From Sanguibacter antarcticus (GTDB taxonomy: Bacteria > Actinomycetota > Actinomycetes > Actinomycetales > Cellulomonadaceae): a DNA stretch of 64,000 bases. The stretch lies in NCBI RefSeq assembly GCF_002564005.1, contig NZ_PDJG01000001.1, positions 2,046,001-2,110,000 of the forward strand, read 5' to 3'. The translations under genes and the position numbers were made by a program. This document shows positions 45,359 through 54,668 of the stretch, in pieces. Every line of letters begins with the position of its first letter. Position 1 is the first letter of the stretch. Below the pieces are notes generated by a model, which worked only from the letters and a program-made list of their open reading frames with translations, was not told the DNA's origin and did not search any database.

Positions 45359-46162
45359 TCAGATCTTCGCAACCTGGCTGAACGACAGCTCGACCGGGGT
45401 CTCCCGGCCGAAGATGGACACCAGCACCTTGAGCTTCTGGCTCTCGGGGCTGATCTCGGAGATCGTGGCGGGCAGCGTGTCGAACGGCCCGTCCGTGACG
45501 GTGACCGACTCGCCGACCTGGAAGTCGACCTCGATCGCGGGACGACCGGTCGCACCCTTCGCGCCCGCTTCGACCTTCGGAGTGATCGAGGGCGACAGCA
45601 TCCCGAAGACCTCAGTCTGCGTGAGCGGCACCGGCTGGTGGGTGTGACCGACGAAACCGGTCACTCCCGGCGTGTGGCGCACAGCGCCCCACGACTCGTC
45701 GGTGAGGTCCATGCGAACGAGGACGTAACCGGGGATCCGAACGCGGCGGACGATCTTCTTCTGCGCGTTCTTGATCTCGGTCACCTCTTCCATCGGAACC
45801 TCGATCTGGAAGATATAGTCCTCCATGTTGAGGCTCTGGATGCGGTTCTCGAGGTTGGCCTTCACGCGGTTCTCGTAGCCGGCGTACGAGTGGATGACGA
45901 ACCAGTCGCCTGGCTTGGACTGCAGCTCGCGGCGGAACGCCTCGACCGGGTCCTCGTCCTCGTCCGGCTCGTCGTCGGTCTCCGGAGCCGCCTCGTCGGT
46001 CGGCTCAGCGACGACCACAGCATCGGCGGCGTCGACGGGAGCATCGACATCGCTGTCCACCGTGACGTCTTCGGGTGCAGCAACGTCCGCATCTGCACTC
46101 TCGGTGTCGGGCACGACGGCGTCGACGATCTCTTCCGTCGGCTCGATCGACTCCTGAGACAC
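45359..46162 (-). CDS. nusG: Transcription termination/antitermination factor NusG
   Basis: NusG binds RNA polymerase and couples it to Rho or the ribosome. The NGN domain ([25 protein letters not shown]...[16 protein letters not shown]) and C-terminal KOW domain ([24 protein letters not shown]) are clear. Before them lies an acidic tail of about 80 residues rich in Asp, Ala, Val and Glu, as in other actinobacterial NusG. The GTG at 46162 is the likely start; 267 residues result. Confidence 0.96.
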   Translation of the reverse strand: MSQESIEPTEEIVDAVVPDTESADADVAAPEDVTVDSDVDAPVDAADAVVVAEPTDEAAPETDDEPDEDEDPVEAFRRELQSKPGDWFVIHSYAGYENRVKANLENRIQSLNMEDYIFQIEVPMEEVTEIKNAQKKIVRRVRIPGYVLVRMDLTDESWGAVRHTPGVTGFVGHTHQPVPLTQTEVFGMLSPSITPKVEAGAKGATGRPAIEVDFQVGESVTVTDGPFDTLPATISEISPESQKLKVLVSIFGRETPVELSFSQVAKI

Positions 46163-46281
46163 GGGTGAACCTGCTTTCTGATGACTACCTGAGACGAGCT
46201 CGGGCCGCTTCTGATGGACGTGCACCGGGCTGTGCTGCCTGGTAGCACCGTTCTGCTGTGCTGGACGATCGTCGCCCGTCG

Positions 46282-46297
46282 GGGAGTCCGGACTCCC
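46282..46297 (-). promoter_or_regulatory. Palindrome between secE and nusG
   Basis: GGGAGTCCGGACTCCC is a perfect 16-bp palindrome 16 nt past the secE stop. It could fold as a short hairpin attenuating entry into nusG. Confidence 0.35.
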
Positions 46298-46312
46298 GCA
46301 GGCGGACCGGCG

Positions 46313-46594
46313 CTAGCCGAACACCCAGGAGACGCCCTTGTTGATGAAGAAGTCCAGGATGAGAACAAAAGCCATGGCGACGAGGACGAACACGATGACG
46401 ACCAACGTGTAGTTGAGGAACTCGGGCCGGGTCGGAGCGACGACCTTCTTGAGCTCGGCGACCACCTGGCGGACGAAGAGCGCGATCCGGGAGAAGAAGT
46501 TGGCCTTCTTCGCCGCAGGATGCTTGTCGCCCTTCTTCGCACCACTGACACCGAGGCCCTCGGCGCTGGCGGCACCAGATGCGGAATCGCTCAC
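46313..46594 (-). CDS. secE: Preprotein translocase subunit SecE
   Basis: The 93-residue single-span protein has a polar N-terminus, the conserved amphipathic block FVRQVVAELKKVVAPTRPEFLNYTLVV and one membrane helix near residues 62-82. It clamps SecY. The order tRNA-Trp, secE, nusG is the common bacterial arrangement. Confidence 0.97.
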   Translation of the reverse strand: MSDSASGAASAEGLGVSGAKKGDKHPAAKKANFFSRIALFVRQVVAELKKVVAPTRPEFLNYTLVVIVFVLVAMAFVLILDFFINKGVSWVFG

Positions 46595-46696
46595 TGTTCG
46601 TCCCTACGTCGTGGCTCTCGTGATCGCTCGTCCTTGGCTGTTGCTCCACCTTCGGAGCTGTCCCGCCACCGACCTCTCGGTCGGGGCGACACCTAG

Positions 46697-46769
46697 CAGG
46701 GTAGACAGGGCTCGAACCTGCAACCTGCGGTTTTGGAGACCGCTGCGCTACCAATTGCGCCACTACCCT
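46697..46769 (-). tRNA. tRNA-Trp (CCA anticodon)
   Basis: The 73-nt cloverleaf has acceptor strands AGGGTAG (5', ending at 46769) and CTACCCT (46698-46704 on the opposite reading), discriminator G, a D-loop with TTGGTA, anticodon loop CTCCAAA and a TTCGAGC T-loop. The 3' CCA is not encoded. It lies just upstream of secE. Confidence 0.97.
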
Positions 46770-46813
46770 TCGCGACGAACGTCCGCACCGTGCCACTGAC
46801 AGCTGCCCTCGCG

Positions 46814-46840
46814 GGCATACGACAGCATGGCGGACGTCAA
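46814..46840 (-). promoter_or_regulatory. Candidate tRNA-Trp/secE promoter
   Basis: On the minus strand TTGACG (46835-46840) and TATGCC (46814-46819) are 15 bp apart, about 45 nt before the tRNA. The spacing is short, but the sequences and position fit a stable-RNA promoter. Confidence 0.5.
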
Positions 46841-46935
46841 CCACCGAAGGGACACTCTACGCGACGGGAGTGCCACGGTCTAACTGGGCCGTCCGGCGCT
46901 TTCTCACCGACGCCCCCGCAGGCCATCCTTGGTCC

Positions 46936-47877
46936 ATGACATCGGGACTCGCACGTACAGACGACCTCGCGGTCGCAGTCGCCGGGCTGCACAAGCGATA
47001 CGGCACCCACGCTGCGGTGGACGGCCTGGACCTCGCGGTTGAGACTGGCGAGATCTTCGCCATCCTCGGCCCGAACGGTGCCGGCAAGACGACGACGGTC
47101 GAGATCCTCGAGGGCTTCCGCACAGCAGACAGCGGATCTGTGCGTGTGCTCGGGCACGACCCTGCCCAGGCCGGGCGGGCATGGCGCAGCAGGATCGGGG
47201 TCGTCATGCAGGACTCCACGGAGCAGAGCGAGCTGACCGTCTCCGAGCTCGTCCACCACTTCGCGACGTTCTACCCGCACCCGCGAGACGCTGACGAGGT
47301 GATCGACTCCGTCGGTCTCCGTGAGAAGGCAGGGAAGCGCGCGGGAACGCTGTCAGGTGGGCAGCGCCGTCGGCTCGATGTCGCGCTGGGCATCATCGGG
47401 CGCCCGGCGCTGCTGTTCCTCGACGAACCGACGACCGGTTTCGACCCGCACGCTCGACGCAGCTTCTGGGAGCTCGTCAAGGAGCTCCGCGACGACGGGA
47501 CGTCGATCCTCCTCACGACCCACTACCTCGACGAGGCGGCCTACCTCGCGGACCGGGCCGCGGTCGTGAGCGCCGGACGCGTCGTCGCGCTCGGCGCACC
47601 CGACGAGCTCGGCGGCCCAGACGCTCGACGACCCGTCGTGCACTGGACACAGGACGGAGAGCCGCGGAGCGAACGTACGTCCGCCCCGACCGCCCTCGTC
47701 GCACGGCTCGCGCGCGAGGCAGCGGGCCCCGACGGTGAGGTGCCGAACCTCCGCGTGGTCCGCCCGAGCCTCGAGGACGTCTACCTCGGGCTCGTCGGAC
47801 GCGAGGAGCACCCGACAGGCCCCGACGACCAGCCGCCCGTCGCCGAGCCCACCGCACGCCTGGAGACCACACGATGA
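46936..47877 (+). CDS. ABC transporter ATP-binding protein
   Basis: The 313-residue ATPase has Walker A GPNGAGKTT (45-53), signature LSGGQRRRLD, Walker B LLFLDEPTTGFD and the H-loop (LLTTHYLDEA). It is of the drug/multidrug export type (DrrA/NatA-like). The C-terminal about 90 residues are a regulatory extension. The ATG at 46936 is chosen over the open frame from 46870 because that would begin before family similarity. It is coupled to the permease by an ATGA overlap. Confidence 0.93.
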   Translation: MTSGLARTDDLAVAVAGLHKRYGTHAAVDGLDLAVETGEIFAILGPNGAGKTTTVEILEGFRTADSGSVRVLGHDPAQAGRAWRSRIGVVMQDSTEQSELTVSELVHHFATFYPHPRDADEVIDSVGLREKAGKRAGTLSGGQRRRLDVALGIIGRPALLFLDEPTTGFDPHARRSFWELVKELRDDGTSILLTTHYLDEAAYLADRAAVVSAGRVVALGAPDELGGPDARRPVVHWTQDGEPRSERTSAPTALVARLAREAAGPDGEVPNLRVVRPSLEDVYLGLVGREEHPTGPDDQPPVAEPTARLETTR

Positions 47878-48707
47878 GCACCACACCCCGGCTCCCCAGC
47901 GCGCTGCGGCTCGGAGCGGGCCGTGCCCGCATCGAGCTCACCACGTTCTTCCGCGAGCGCGACGCCGTGGTCTTCATCTTCGCGTACCCCGTGATCATGC
48001 TCGCGATCTTCGCTGCAGTCTTCGGCGCGGGCGGGCAGGACGGGGCAGGCGACGGTCCTGGCGGGATCTCGTTCGCCCAGTACTTCCTACCCGGGATGGT
48101 GGCCACCGGCATCATGCTCACGAGCTTCCAGTCGCTGGCGATCTCCATCGCCGTCCAGCGCGACGAGGGATCGCTCAAGCGCCTGCGCGCGACCCCGATG
48201 CCGGCGACGAGCTTCTTCCTCGGGAAGATCGGTCAGGTCCTCGTCGTCTCGGTCGTCCAGGTCGCGCTGCTCCTCGCGGTGGGTGCGCTGGTCTTCGACA
48301 TCGACCTGCCGACGAGCGCGTCCGCCTGGACGACGTTCGCTTGGGTGTTCCTCCTCGGCACAGCGACGGGAACGATCTGCGGCGTCGCCTTCTCGGCGGT
48401 GCCTCGCTCCGGGAAGTCCGCGAGCGCGGTCGTCACCCCGGTCGTGCTCGTGCTGCAGTTCATCTCTGGTGTCTTCTTCGTGTTCGCCGACCTTCCCGGG
48501 TGGATGCAGCGGGTAGCCGAGGTGTTCCCGCTCAAATGGATGGCGCAGGGCATGCGCTCGGTGTTCCTCCCGGCCGAGGCGCAGGCGTGGGAGGAGTCTG
48601 GTTCGTGGCAGCACGGCGCCACGGCCGTGATCCTCGGAGCCTGGTTGGTCGTGGGGCTCGTCGTCGGTGTGCGGACCTTCCGCTGGCGCAGGCACGACGA
48701 CGGGTGA
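47874..48707 (+). CDS. ABC-2 type transport permease
   Basis: The 277-residue membrane protein has about six spans, an amphipathic N-terminus (ARIELTTFFRERDAVVFIF) and the ABC-2 block EGSLKRLRATPMPATSFFLGKI. It partners the preceding ATPase to export a drug or lipid; the substrate is not deducible. It converges on the flavodoxin-like gene. Confidence 0.92.
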   Translation: MSTTPRLPSALRLGAGRARIELTTFFRERDAVVFIFAYPVIMLAIFAAVFGAGGQDGAGDGPGGISFAQYFLPGMVATGIMLTSFQSLAISIAVQRDEGSLKRLRATPMPATSFFLGKIGQVLVVSVVQVALLLAVGALVFDIDLPTSASAWTTFAWVFLLGTATGTICGVAFSAVPRSGKSASAVVTPVVLVLQFISGVFFVFADLPGWMQRVAEVFPLKWMAQGMRSVFLPAEAQAWEESGSWQHGATAVILGAWLVVGLVVGVRTFRWRRHDDG

Positions 48708-48753
48708 GGTGCCGTCCGCCGTCGAGGCCGGTGGCCAGGTCGTGCGGTCTCTC

Positions 48754-49257
48754 TCAGACGGTCGGCACGGCCGCTGTGAGCGTCCGGGCGATGTTCACGG
48801 CCCACTCGGCGACCGCGTCCATGTCCCGCGCGTCTCCGTACGTGCCGCGTGCCGCCAGGATCGCGGCGCGCTCGGCCAGGCTGAGCTGGAGGACGTCGAG
48901 CTTTCCTGAGAAGTGCTGGTGCCCGCGCGGCTGGAGCCGCTCGAGGCGCGAGCTGCCGACAGGAGGAGCGCTGCCGCGGGTGCGCGGAGACTCCGAGAGC
49001 CCCGAGGAGAACAGCCAGACAGGCTTGCCCTGCACCTGCGGCCCGATGCGCTCGAGCAGGTCGCGGGCCTCCCCGATCCACTGCCCCATATAGATCGCGG
49101 ACCCGACGACGACAGCGTCGTAGTGGCCCGCGTCCTCGACGTCGGCCGGCTCGATCTGGTCGCAGTCGAAACCTGCACGGTCGAGAGTCTTGGTGATCAC
49201 CCCCGCGATCTCCTTCGTCGACCCGTGCTTCGAGGCGGCACTGACCAGAACTCGCAT
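48754..49257 (-). CDS. Flavodoxin-domain protein
   Basis: The 167-residue protein begins MRVLVSAASKHGSTKEIAGV, the FMN phosphate loop of flavodoxins, followed by DAVVVGSAIYMGQWIGEARD and PVWLFSSGLSES. It resembles the small HemG-like flavodoxin-domain proteins of actinobacteria; the redox partner is unknown. GAGGGG lies 5-6 nt before the ATG at 49257, so the longer upstream frame is rejected. Confidence 0.88.
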   Translation of the reverse strand: MRVLVSAASKHGSTKEIAGVITKTLDRAGFDCDQIEPADVEDAGHYDAVVVGSAIYMGQWIGEARDLLERIGPQVQGKPVWLFSSGLSESPRTRGSAPPVGSSRLERLQPRGHQHFSGKLDVLQLSLAERAAILAARGTYGDARDMDAVAEWAVNIARTLTAAVPTV

Positions 49258-49363
49258 GTCGATCCCCTCGTCTGTCCAACAGGTCCACTTGACCCCTTCA
49301 TCCTGTCTCGGATGCCTGTGCGGTTCGTGGGCCGGAGGTCCCGGATGCTGGCAGACTCTGCAG

Positions 49364-50431
49364 ATGCGCGACGCGATGCTCCGTGACCTGCGAACTCTGC
49401 CCAAGGCGCACCTGCACCTGCACTTCACCGGATCGATGCGTCAGTCGACCCTCGAGGACCTCGCGCAGAACGCGGGCGTGCGGCTGCCCCCGGCGCTCCT
49501 CGACTCCGACCCGCTCCGCGTCCCCGCCGGCGCGCGAGGCTGGTTCCGGTTCCAGCGCCTCTACGACGCCGCCCGGGCGTGCGTCCGCTCCGAGGCAGAC
49601 ATGCGCCGCATCGTCTTCGAGGCTGCAGAAGACGACGCTGGCGAAGGCTCAGGTCGGCTGGAGATCCAGATCGACCCCACCTCGTACGCGCCGCTCGTCG
49701 GTGGGATCACCCCGGCGCTCGAGATCGTCCTCGACGCGGCCCGCCTCGCGACCGAGGCGTTCGGCACCGAGGTCGGGGTGATCGTCGCGTCGTCCCGGAT
49801 GCGGCACCCGCTCGAGGCTCGCACCCTCGCGAGGCTCGCGGCTCAGCACGTTGGCGAGGGGCCGGGCACGGTCATCGGGTTCGGTCTGAGCAACGACGAG
49901 CGGCGAGGCGACACGAGCGCGTTCGCGGCGGCGTTCGCCATCGCGCGCAGAGCCGGGCTCGCGTCAGTACCGCACGGTGGCGAGCTGCTCGGACCGGCAC
50001 ACCTCGGCGAGGTCCTCGGGCACCTCGCTCCCGACCGTCTCGGTCACGGGGTCCGGGCCGTCGAGGACCCCGCGCTGCTCGAGCGGATCATGGCGGCAGG
50101 GGTCGCCCTCGAGGTCAATCCCGCGTCCAACGTGTCGCTCGGCGTCTACGCCCAGGACGCGCTCGTCCCGCTGCGCGCCCTCGTCGACGCCGGCGCCGTC
50201 GTCGCTCTCGGCGCCGACGACCCCCTGCTCTTCGGCTCGCGGCTCGTCGCACAGTACGAGACCGCTCGCACGGTGCACGGTTTCGACGACGCTGCGCTCG
50301 CGGACCTCGCGCGGTCGTCGATCCGCGCGAGCCGCGCATCGAGCACGACGAGAGCACGGTTGCTCACCGGGGTCGACGCCTGGTTGGCCGCACCGGCGCC
50401 TGGAGACGGCTCGGGCGACCACGGCGTCTAA
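49364..50431 (+). CDS. add: Adenosine deaminase family enzyme
   Basis: The enzyme deaminates adenosine to inosine. The 355-residue protein has the metal motif HLHLH (zinc ligands near His18 and His20), the substrate/metal region VPHGGELLGP, GHGVRAVED and the DDPLLF aspartates. The usual HAGE is HGGE here. ATG 49364 or 49376 could start it. Adenosine deaminase is more likely than adenine deaminase or AMP deaminase, but substrate specificity is inferred. Confidence 0.85.
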   Translation: MRDAMLRDLRTLPKAHLHLHFTGSMRQSTLEDLAQNAGVRLPPALLDSDPLRVPAGARGWFRFQRLYDAARACVRSEADMRRIVFEAAEDDAGEGSGRLEIQIDPTSYAPLVGGITPALEIVLDAARLATEAFGTEVGVIVASSRMRHPLEARTLARLAAQHVGEGPGTVIGFGLSNDERRGDTSAFAAAFAIARRAGLASVPHGGELLGPAHLGEVLGHLAPDRLGHGVRAVEDPALLERIMAAGVALEVNPASNVSLGVYAQDALVPLRALVDAGAVVALGADDPLLFGSRLVAQYETARTVHGFDDAALADLARSSIRASRASSTTRARLLTGVDAWLAAPAPGDGSGDHGV

Positions 50432-50441
50432 GACGTCGAGG

Positions 50442-50488
50442 TCGGGACTAAGACGCAGGCCCTCGTCGAAGATGAGGCAAAGTCCCGA
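50442..50488 (+). terminator. Hairpin downstream of the deaminase gene
   Basis: TCGGGACT (50442-50449) pairs with AGTCCCGA (50481-50488); CCTC/GAGG (50461-50464 with 50474-50477) nests inside. It starts 10 nt past the stop. A smaller GTCCC-TCC-GGGAC stem follows at 50499-50511. Confidence 0.6.
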
Positions 50489-50572
50489 TGCCCTGACCGT
50501 CCCTCCGGGACCACCATGGACGACAGCACCAGAACGGTGCAGCACTAGGTCTTCCGTGGAAACGAGCGCGTC

Positions 50573-50803
50573 ATGCACCTGTCCGAGCACACCTCCCTCA
50601 TGCTTGTCCACGAGCGGGAGTACGAGCTCGTCCGTACCGCCGAGCAGCACCGTGCGGCGCTGGCGAACCTTGCCGCCGCACCCCCTGCGCGGTCGTGGTC
50701 CGCAGCACGTGCCGGCCGCGCGACCCGCGTGCCAGCACGCCTGCTCCGAGTCCTGCACGGGTCCCGAGCTGCAACGATCCCCCGTGGCACCATGGTGGGG
50801 TGA
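50573..50803 (+). CDS. Small hypothetical protein coupled to the LuxR regulator
   Basis: This 76-residue frame begins MHLSEHTSLMLVHEREYELV, a helical charged N-terminus like those of many short actinobacterial proteins of unknown function, then turns Ala/Arg-rich. Its stop overlaps the GTG start of the LuxR gene as GTGA, which supports real translation. It has no good ribosome binding site. The function is unknown. Confidence 0.6.
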   Translation: MHLSEHTSLMLVHEREYELVRTAEQHRAALANLAAAPPARSWSAARAGRATRVPARLLRVLHGSRAATIPRGTMVG

Positions 50804-53778
50804 CCGCACCCACGACCAGCCCGAGGATCGTCGGCCGCGAGACAGACCTCGCAGTTCTGCGATCGCTCCTCGAAGAAGCGCTGCTCGGCTCGCCCCGAGC
50901 CGTCGTCGTGAGCGGCGAGGCCGGCATCGGCAAGACGCGGCTCATCCGCGAGCTCGCGCGCACCTCGAAGGTCCTCACGCTCACCGGCCAGTGCGTGGAC
51001 CTCGGCCGGGTCGGCACCCCGTACGCGCCGCTCACGAGCATCGTGAGAAGCCTCGTCTCCGCCCTCGGTGCCGACGCGGTCCGCCGTGCCGCCGGCCCGG
51101 GCCGTGGAGCGCTCGGGATCCTCGTCCCAGAGATCGCCTCCGACGGCGAGGGCCCGTCACCGGACCTCAACCACGTCCACGAGGTGATCTCGACCCTCCT
51201 GGAGAACGTCGCCGCCCGGACCCCTCTTCTCGTCGTCGTCGAAGACCTGCAGTGGGCAGACGAGTCAACGCTCACCGTCCTGCGCTTTCTCCTGCGCGCG
51301 CTCTCGACCGGTCGCCTCATGGTGCTCCTGAGCTTCCGGAGCGACGACGTGCCCCGCGGGCACTCGTTGCGCGGGTTCCTCGCAGACCTCGAGCGCGAAC
51401 GGCGGATCGTGCGCCACGAGGTCCGCAGGCTGACGCTCGACGAGGTGCGCCAGCAGGCCGCAGCGATCCTCCGGTCGACACCGACCAGCCGGGTGGTCGA
51501 GCAGGTCTACGAACGCAGCGACGGAGTCCCCTTCTTCGTCGAAGAGCTGCTCAGCCTCGAGACGACCCGCGAAGGGACCTACCTGCCGACGACGTTGCGC
51601 GAGCTCCTCCTCGCCCGGTACGAGCGGCTCAGCGAACCGACCCAGTCGTTCCTGCGTCTCATGGCCGCCGGCGGGGTCCGGGTCACCCACGACATCCTCG
51701 CGGTGGTGTTCAGCGGTGACCCAGGCGCACTGGACGACTGCGCCCGCGAAGCAGTCACCGCGAACGTGCTCGTGGTCGACGACCACTCCTATGCATTCCG
51801 CCACGCTCTCGTGGCCGAGGCCGTCAGCACCGACCTCCTCCCTGGCGAGCGCTCACGCTTCCACACCCGGTTCGCCGAAGCGCTCGAGACCGGACCCACG
51901 TCCGCAGACCACACGTCAGAGATCGCGTTCCACTGGTTGTCCGCGCACGACGTCCCGCGCGCGTTCCCCGCCACGCTCGTCGCGATGAACGCAGCCCGCG
52001 CGTCCTTCGCGTACGCCACCGCCGCCCGCATGGGCGAACGAGCGCTCGACCTGTGGGACCAGCTCCCCGACCCGGAGCAGGTCGCCGGGCTCGCCCGGCA
52101 CGACCTCCTCGCCGCGACCGCCTCGGCGCTGAGCAGCGCCGGAGACGGCGAACGTTCCGTCTCGATGATCGACCTCGCGATCGCAGAGTGCCCCACAGAC
52201 CCGCCCGCGCCGTACGCGGCCATGCTGCGAGACAAGGCGGGATACCTCGCCGACGTCGGCCGCCCTGGGTCGATCCCCCTGCTGGAAGAGGCTCTCGCGC
52301 TCCTCCCCGACGATCCCGGCCCGGGCGACGACGGGGTCCTCCGAGCGAAGACGCTCGCGTCGCTCGCTGCCCGCCTGATGATCGAAGGACAGCTCACCCG
52401 GGCCGTCGACATCGCCACCCACGCCCTGCACGCCTCCGAGCTCGTGGGCTCGACCCGGCACATGTCCATCGCGGTCAACCTCCGGGGCGTCTGCCGCATC
52501 ACGTCCGGCGCGCTCCCCGAGGGCTTCGCCGACCTCGAACGTGCCCGGGTCCTCGCCGGCACCGATCCGAGCGCGCTGCTGCGCTACCGGGTCAACGCCT
52601 CTGACGTCGTCTACCTCACCGGTCAGCACGACGACGCCTTGCGGATCGCAACCGACGGGCTGGACCACGCCCGTGCGCTCGGGGTCGAGCGGACGTCCGG
52701 GGTGATCCTCACCTCGAACGCCGTCGACCCTCTCCTCGCGCTGGGGCAGTGGGACCGGGCCGAAGCCCTTGTCGACAAGGTGCTCGCCCTCGACGCGCCC
52801 CGCGCCTTCACCCTGTACCTGCGGCGGTCGAAGATCTGGCTCGCGCTGTGGCGGGGTGACGTCGGCGCGTCCTACGACATGTACCGCACCTTCCGCGGGG
52901 CGATGACAACAGTCTCCGAGGTCGAGATCCAGACCCGCCTCGGCGTGATGCAGGTCGCCGGCGAGATGTTTCTCGCTCGCGACGACCTCCCGTCTGCGTG
53001 GGCACACGTCAACGAGCCGGCCCTCGAGGACAGGTCCCCCACGCCCGGCTACGACCTGCCGCTCCTGGCGCTCGCCGCCCGGGTCGTCGCGCGCGTGCGA
53101 GCCAGCGGCACCGCAGATCCCGGCCGTCCAGCAACGCCCGGTGGCCCCGCAGGCGTGCCGTGGGCACCCAGCGACCTCGATGCGCACGAGGAGAGGTTGC
53201 GGCGACGCCTCGCCGAGATGGCGACCTGGCCCACGTACGCCATGTGGACGGCGCTGCTCGACGCCGAGCTCGGCGGACCGGGCGGGACCGGGAACGATCC
53301 CGACGCCTGGGACGAGGCCATCCGCAGGCTCGACGCGCCGGAGGGCCACGCACACCTCAGGGCGTACGCCCGGGTGCGCCTCGGTGAGGCGCACCTTGCG
53401 GCCGGTGCACCCCAGCGAGCGCTCGGAGCGCTGCGCTCGGCGGTGGAGCTCGCCACCCGCACCGGAGCGGGTCTCGTCACCGCCTGGGCCGTGCAGGTCG
53501 CCGGCGGTGCAGGCCTAGAGCTCGTCGAACGGAGCCCGACCTCCCGCGTCGCGACCCACGAGCTCGAGGTGCTCACCCCACGCGAACGACAGGTCCTCGG
53601 CCTCCTCGGGCAGGGGCTGAGCAACCGACAGATCGGCGAGCGTCTCTTCATCACCGCCAAGACGGCCTCGGTCCACGTCTCCGCGATCCTCCGCAAGCTC
53701 GGCGCGTCCTCACGCACCGAGGCCGCCTACCTGGCCCGCAGTCTTCCCGCCGGTCGGTCGGAGACCATGGATGCCTGA
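50800..53778 (+). CDS. Large LuxR-type regulator with AAA/STAND ATPase
   Basis: The 992-residue protein has an AAA-like N-terminus (IVGRETDLAVLRSLLEEALLG), Walker A GEAGIGKT (39-46), Walker B LLVVVEDLQWAD, a long helical TPR-like middle and a C-terminal LuxR helix-turn-helix (925-992, LTPRERQVLGLLGQGLSNRQIGERLFITAKT). It differs clearly from the regulator at 7.8 kb: here the ATPase belongs to the AAA_16-like group. The GTG at 50800 overlaps the small upstream gene. Its 3' end overlaps the glycosylase gene by 8 bp. Confidence 0.9.
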   Translation: MTAPTTSPRIVGRETDLAVLRSLLEEALLGSPRAVVVSGEAGIGKTRLIRELARTSKVLTLTGQCVDLGRVGTPYAPLTSIVRSLVSALGADAVRRAAGPGRGALGILVPEIASDGEGPSPDLNHVHEVISTLLENVAARTPLLVVVEDLQWADESTLTVLRFLLRALSTGRLMVLLSFRSDDVPRGHSLRGFLADLERERRIVRHEVRRLTLDEVRQQAAAILRSTPTSRVVEQVYERSDGVPFFVEELLSLETTREGTYLPTTLRELLLARYERLSEPTQSFLRLMAAGGVRVTHDILAVVFSGDPGALDDCAREAVTANVLVVDDHSYAFRHALVAEAVSTDLLPGERSRFHTRFAEALETGPTSADHTSEIAFHWLSAHDVPRAFPATLVAMNAARASFAYATAARMGERALDLWDQLPDPEQVAGLARHDLLAATASALSSAGDGERSVSMIDLAIAECPTDPPAPYAAMLRDKAGYLADVGRPGSIPLLEEALALLPDDPGPGDDGVLRAKTLASLAARLMIEGQLTRAVDIATHALHASELVGSTRHMSIAVNLRGVCRITSGALPEGFADLERARVLAGTDPSALLRYRVNASDVVYLTGQHDDALRIATDGLDHARALGVERTSGVILTSNAVDPLLALGQWDRAEALVDKVLALDAPRAFTLYLRRSKIWLALWRGDVGASYDMYRTFRGAMTTVSEVEIQTRLGVMQVAGEMFLARDDLPSAWAHVNEPALEDRSPTPGYDLPLLALAARVVARVRASGTADPGRPATPGGPAGVPWAPSDLDAHEERLRRRLAEMATWPTYAMWTALLDAELGGPGGTGNDPDAWDEAIRRLDAPEGHAHLRAYARVRLGEAHLAAGAPQRALGALRSAVELATRTGAGLVTAWAVQVAGGAGLELVERSPTSRVATHELEVLTPRERQVLGLLGQGLSNRQIGERLFITAKTASVHVSAILRKLGASSRTEAAYLARSLPAGRSETMDA

Positions 53779-54523
53779 CGAGGGCGCCCCGCCCACAGAC
53801 TGGCCCCTGCGCGCACGGACCGCTGCATCGCTCGGCGCGCTGGACTCGCTCGTCGTCGCGTGTGCTGCGTGCCCACGCCTCGTCGCGTGGCGCGAAGAGG
53901 TCGGGGAGGTACGTCGGTCGTCGTACCGGGACGAGACCTACTGGGCCCGACCGGTCCCGAGCTTTGGCGACGAGCGGGCACGCATCCTCGTCGTCGGTCT
54001 CGCGCCCGCAGCGCACGGCGGCAACCGCACCGGCCGCATGTTCACCGGCGACCGCAGCGGCGACTTTCTCTTCGCTGCCATGCACCGCGCCGGCCTCGCC
54101 TCCCAGCCCACGTCGACCGACCGGTCAGACGGGCTCACGCTGCACGACGTCCGCGTCACCGCGCCCGTCCGCTGCGCACCACCCGACAACAGACCCACGC
54201 CTGACGAGCGGCGACGCTGCTCGCCCTTCCTCGAGCGCGAGCTCGAGCTCCTCGCCCCGACCGTGCGGGTCGCCGTCGTCCTCGGTGGGTTCGGGTGGCA
54301 GGCGCTCCTCGCCACGCTCGCAGACCAAGGATGGCTCGTCCCCCGTCCCCGGCCACGGTTCGCCCACGAGGCCGAGGTCCGGCTCGAGCACCCGTCCGGC
54401 CGTGTGCTCCATGTGCTCGGGTGCTTCCACGTGAGCCAGCAGAACACCTTCACCGGGCGACTCACGCCCCAGATGTTCGACGCCGTGCTCGAACGATCCA
54501 TCGACCTCGCGACCGACCGCTAG
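53771..54523 (+). CDS. Uracil-DNA glycosylase, family 5 (UdgB)-like
   Basis: The 250-residue protein has the family 4/5 motif GLAPAAHGGNRTGRMFTGD (76-94) and the second motif FHVSQQNTFTGRL. Four cysteines (CxxC at 31-34, then VRC and RRC) suggest a 4Fe-4S cluster. Family-5 enzymes remove uracil and other deaminated bases and lack the classical catalytic Asp/Asn in motif 1, as here (GLAPA). It shares eight bases with the LuxR gene and is probably co-transcribed. Confidence 0.85.
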   Translation: MPDEGAPPTDWPLRARTAASLGALDSLVVACAACPRLVAWREEVGEVRRSSYRDETYWARPVPSFGDERARILVVGLAPAAHGGNRTGRMFTGDRSGDFLFAAMHRAGLASQPTSTDRSDGLTLHDVRVTAPVRCAPPDNRPTPDERRRCSPFLERELELLAPTVRVAVVLGGFGWQALLATLADQGWLVPRPRPRFAHEAEVRLEHPSGRVLHVLGCFHVSQQNTFTGRLTPQMFDAVLERSIDLATDR

Positions 54524-54668
54524 ACGCAGAGCGCTCGGCGCGCGGGGGTCTCGCCACGCGAGGGTCTCGTGCGACCGCAGCAGAACTCGCAGGAGATCCT
54601 GGGAACCACCTGGCACGGACGGACGTTGACACGGCAGGACGACCACCAGGCCGTTAGAACACCACACG

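Noticed and set aside
54524..54668. yybP-ykoY manganese riboswitch before the TerC gene
   Set aside because: TerC genes often carry one, but I could not find the conserved GGGGAGUA-type core. A TTGACA at 54626-54631 lacks a minus-10 at proper spacing.
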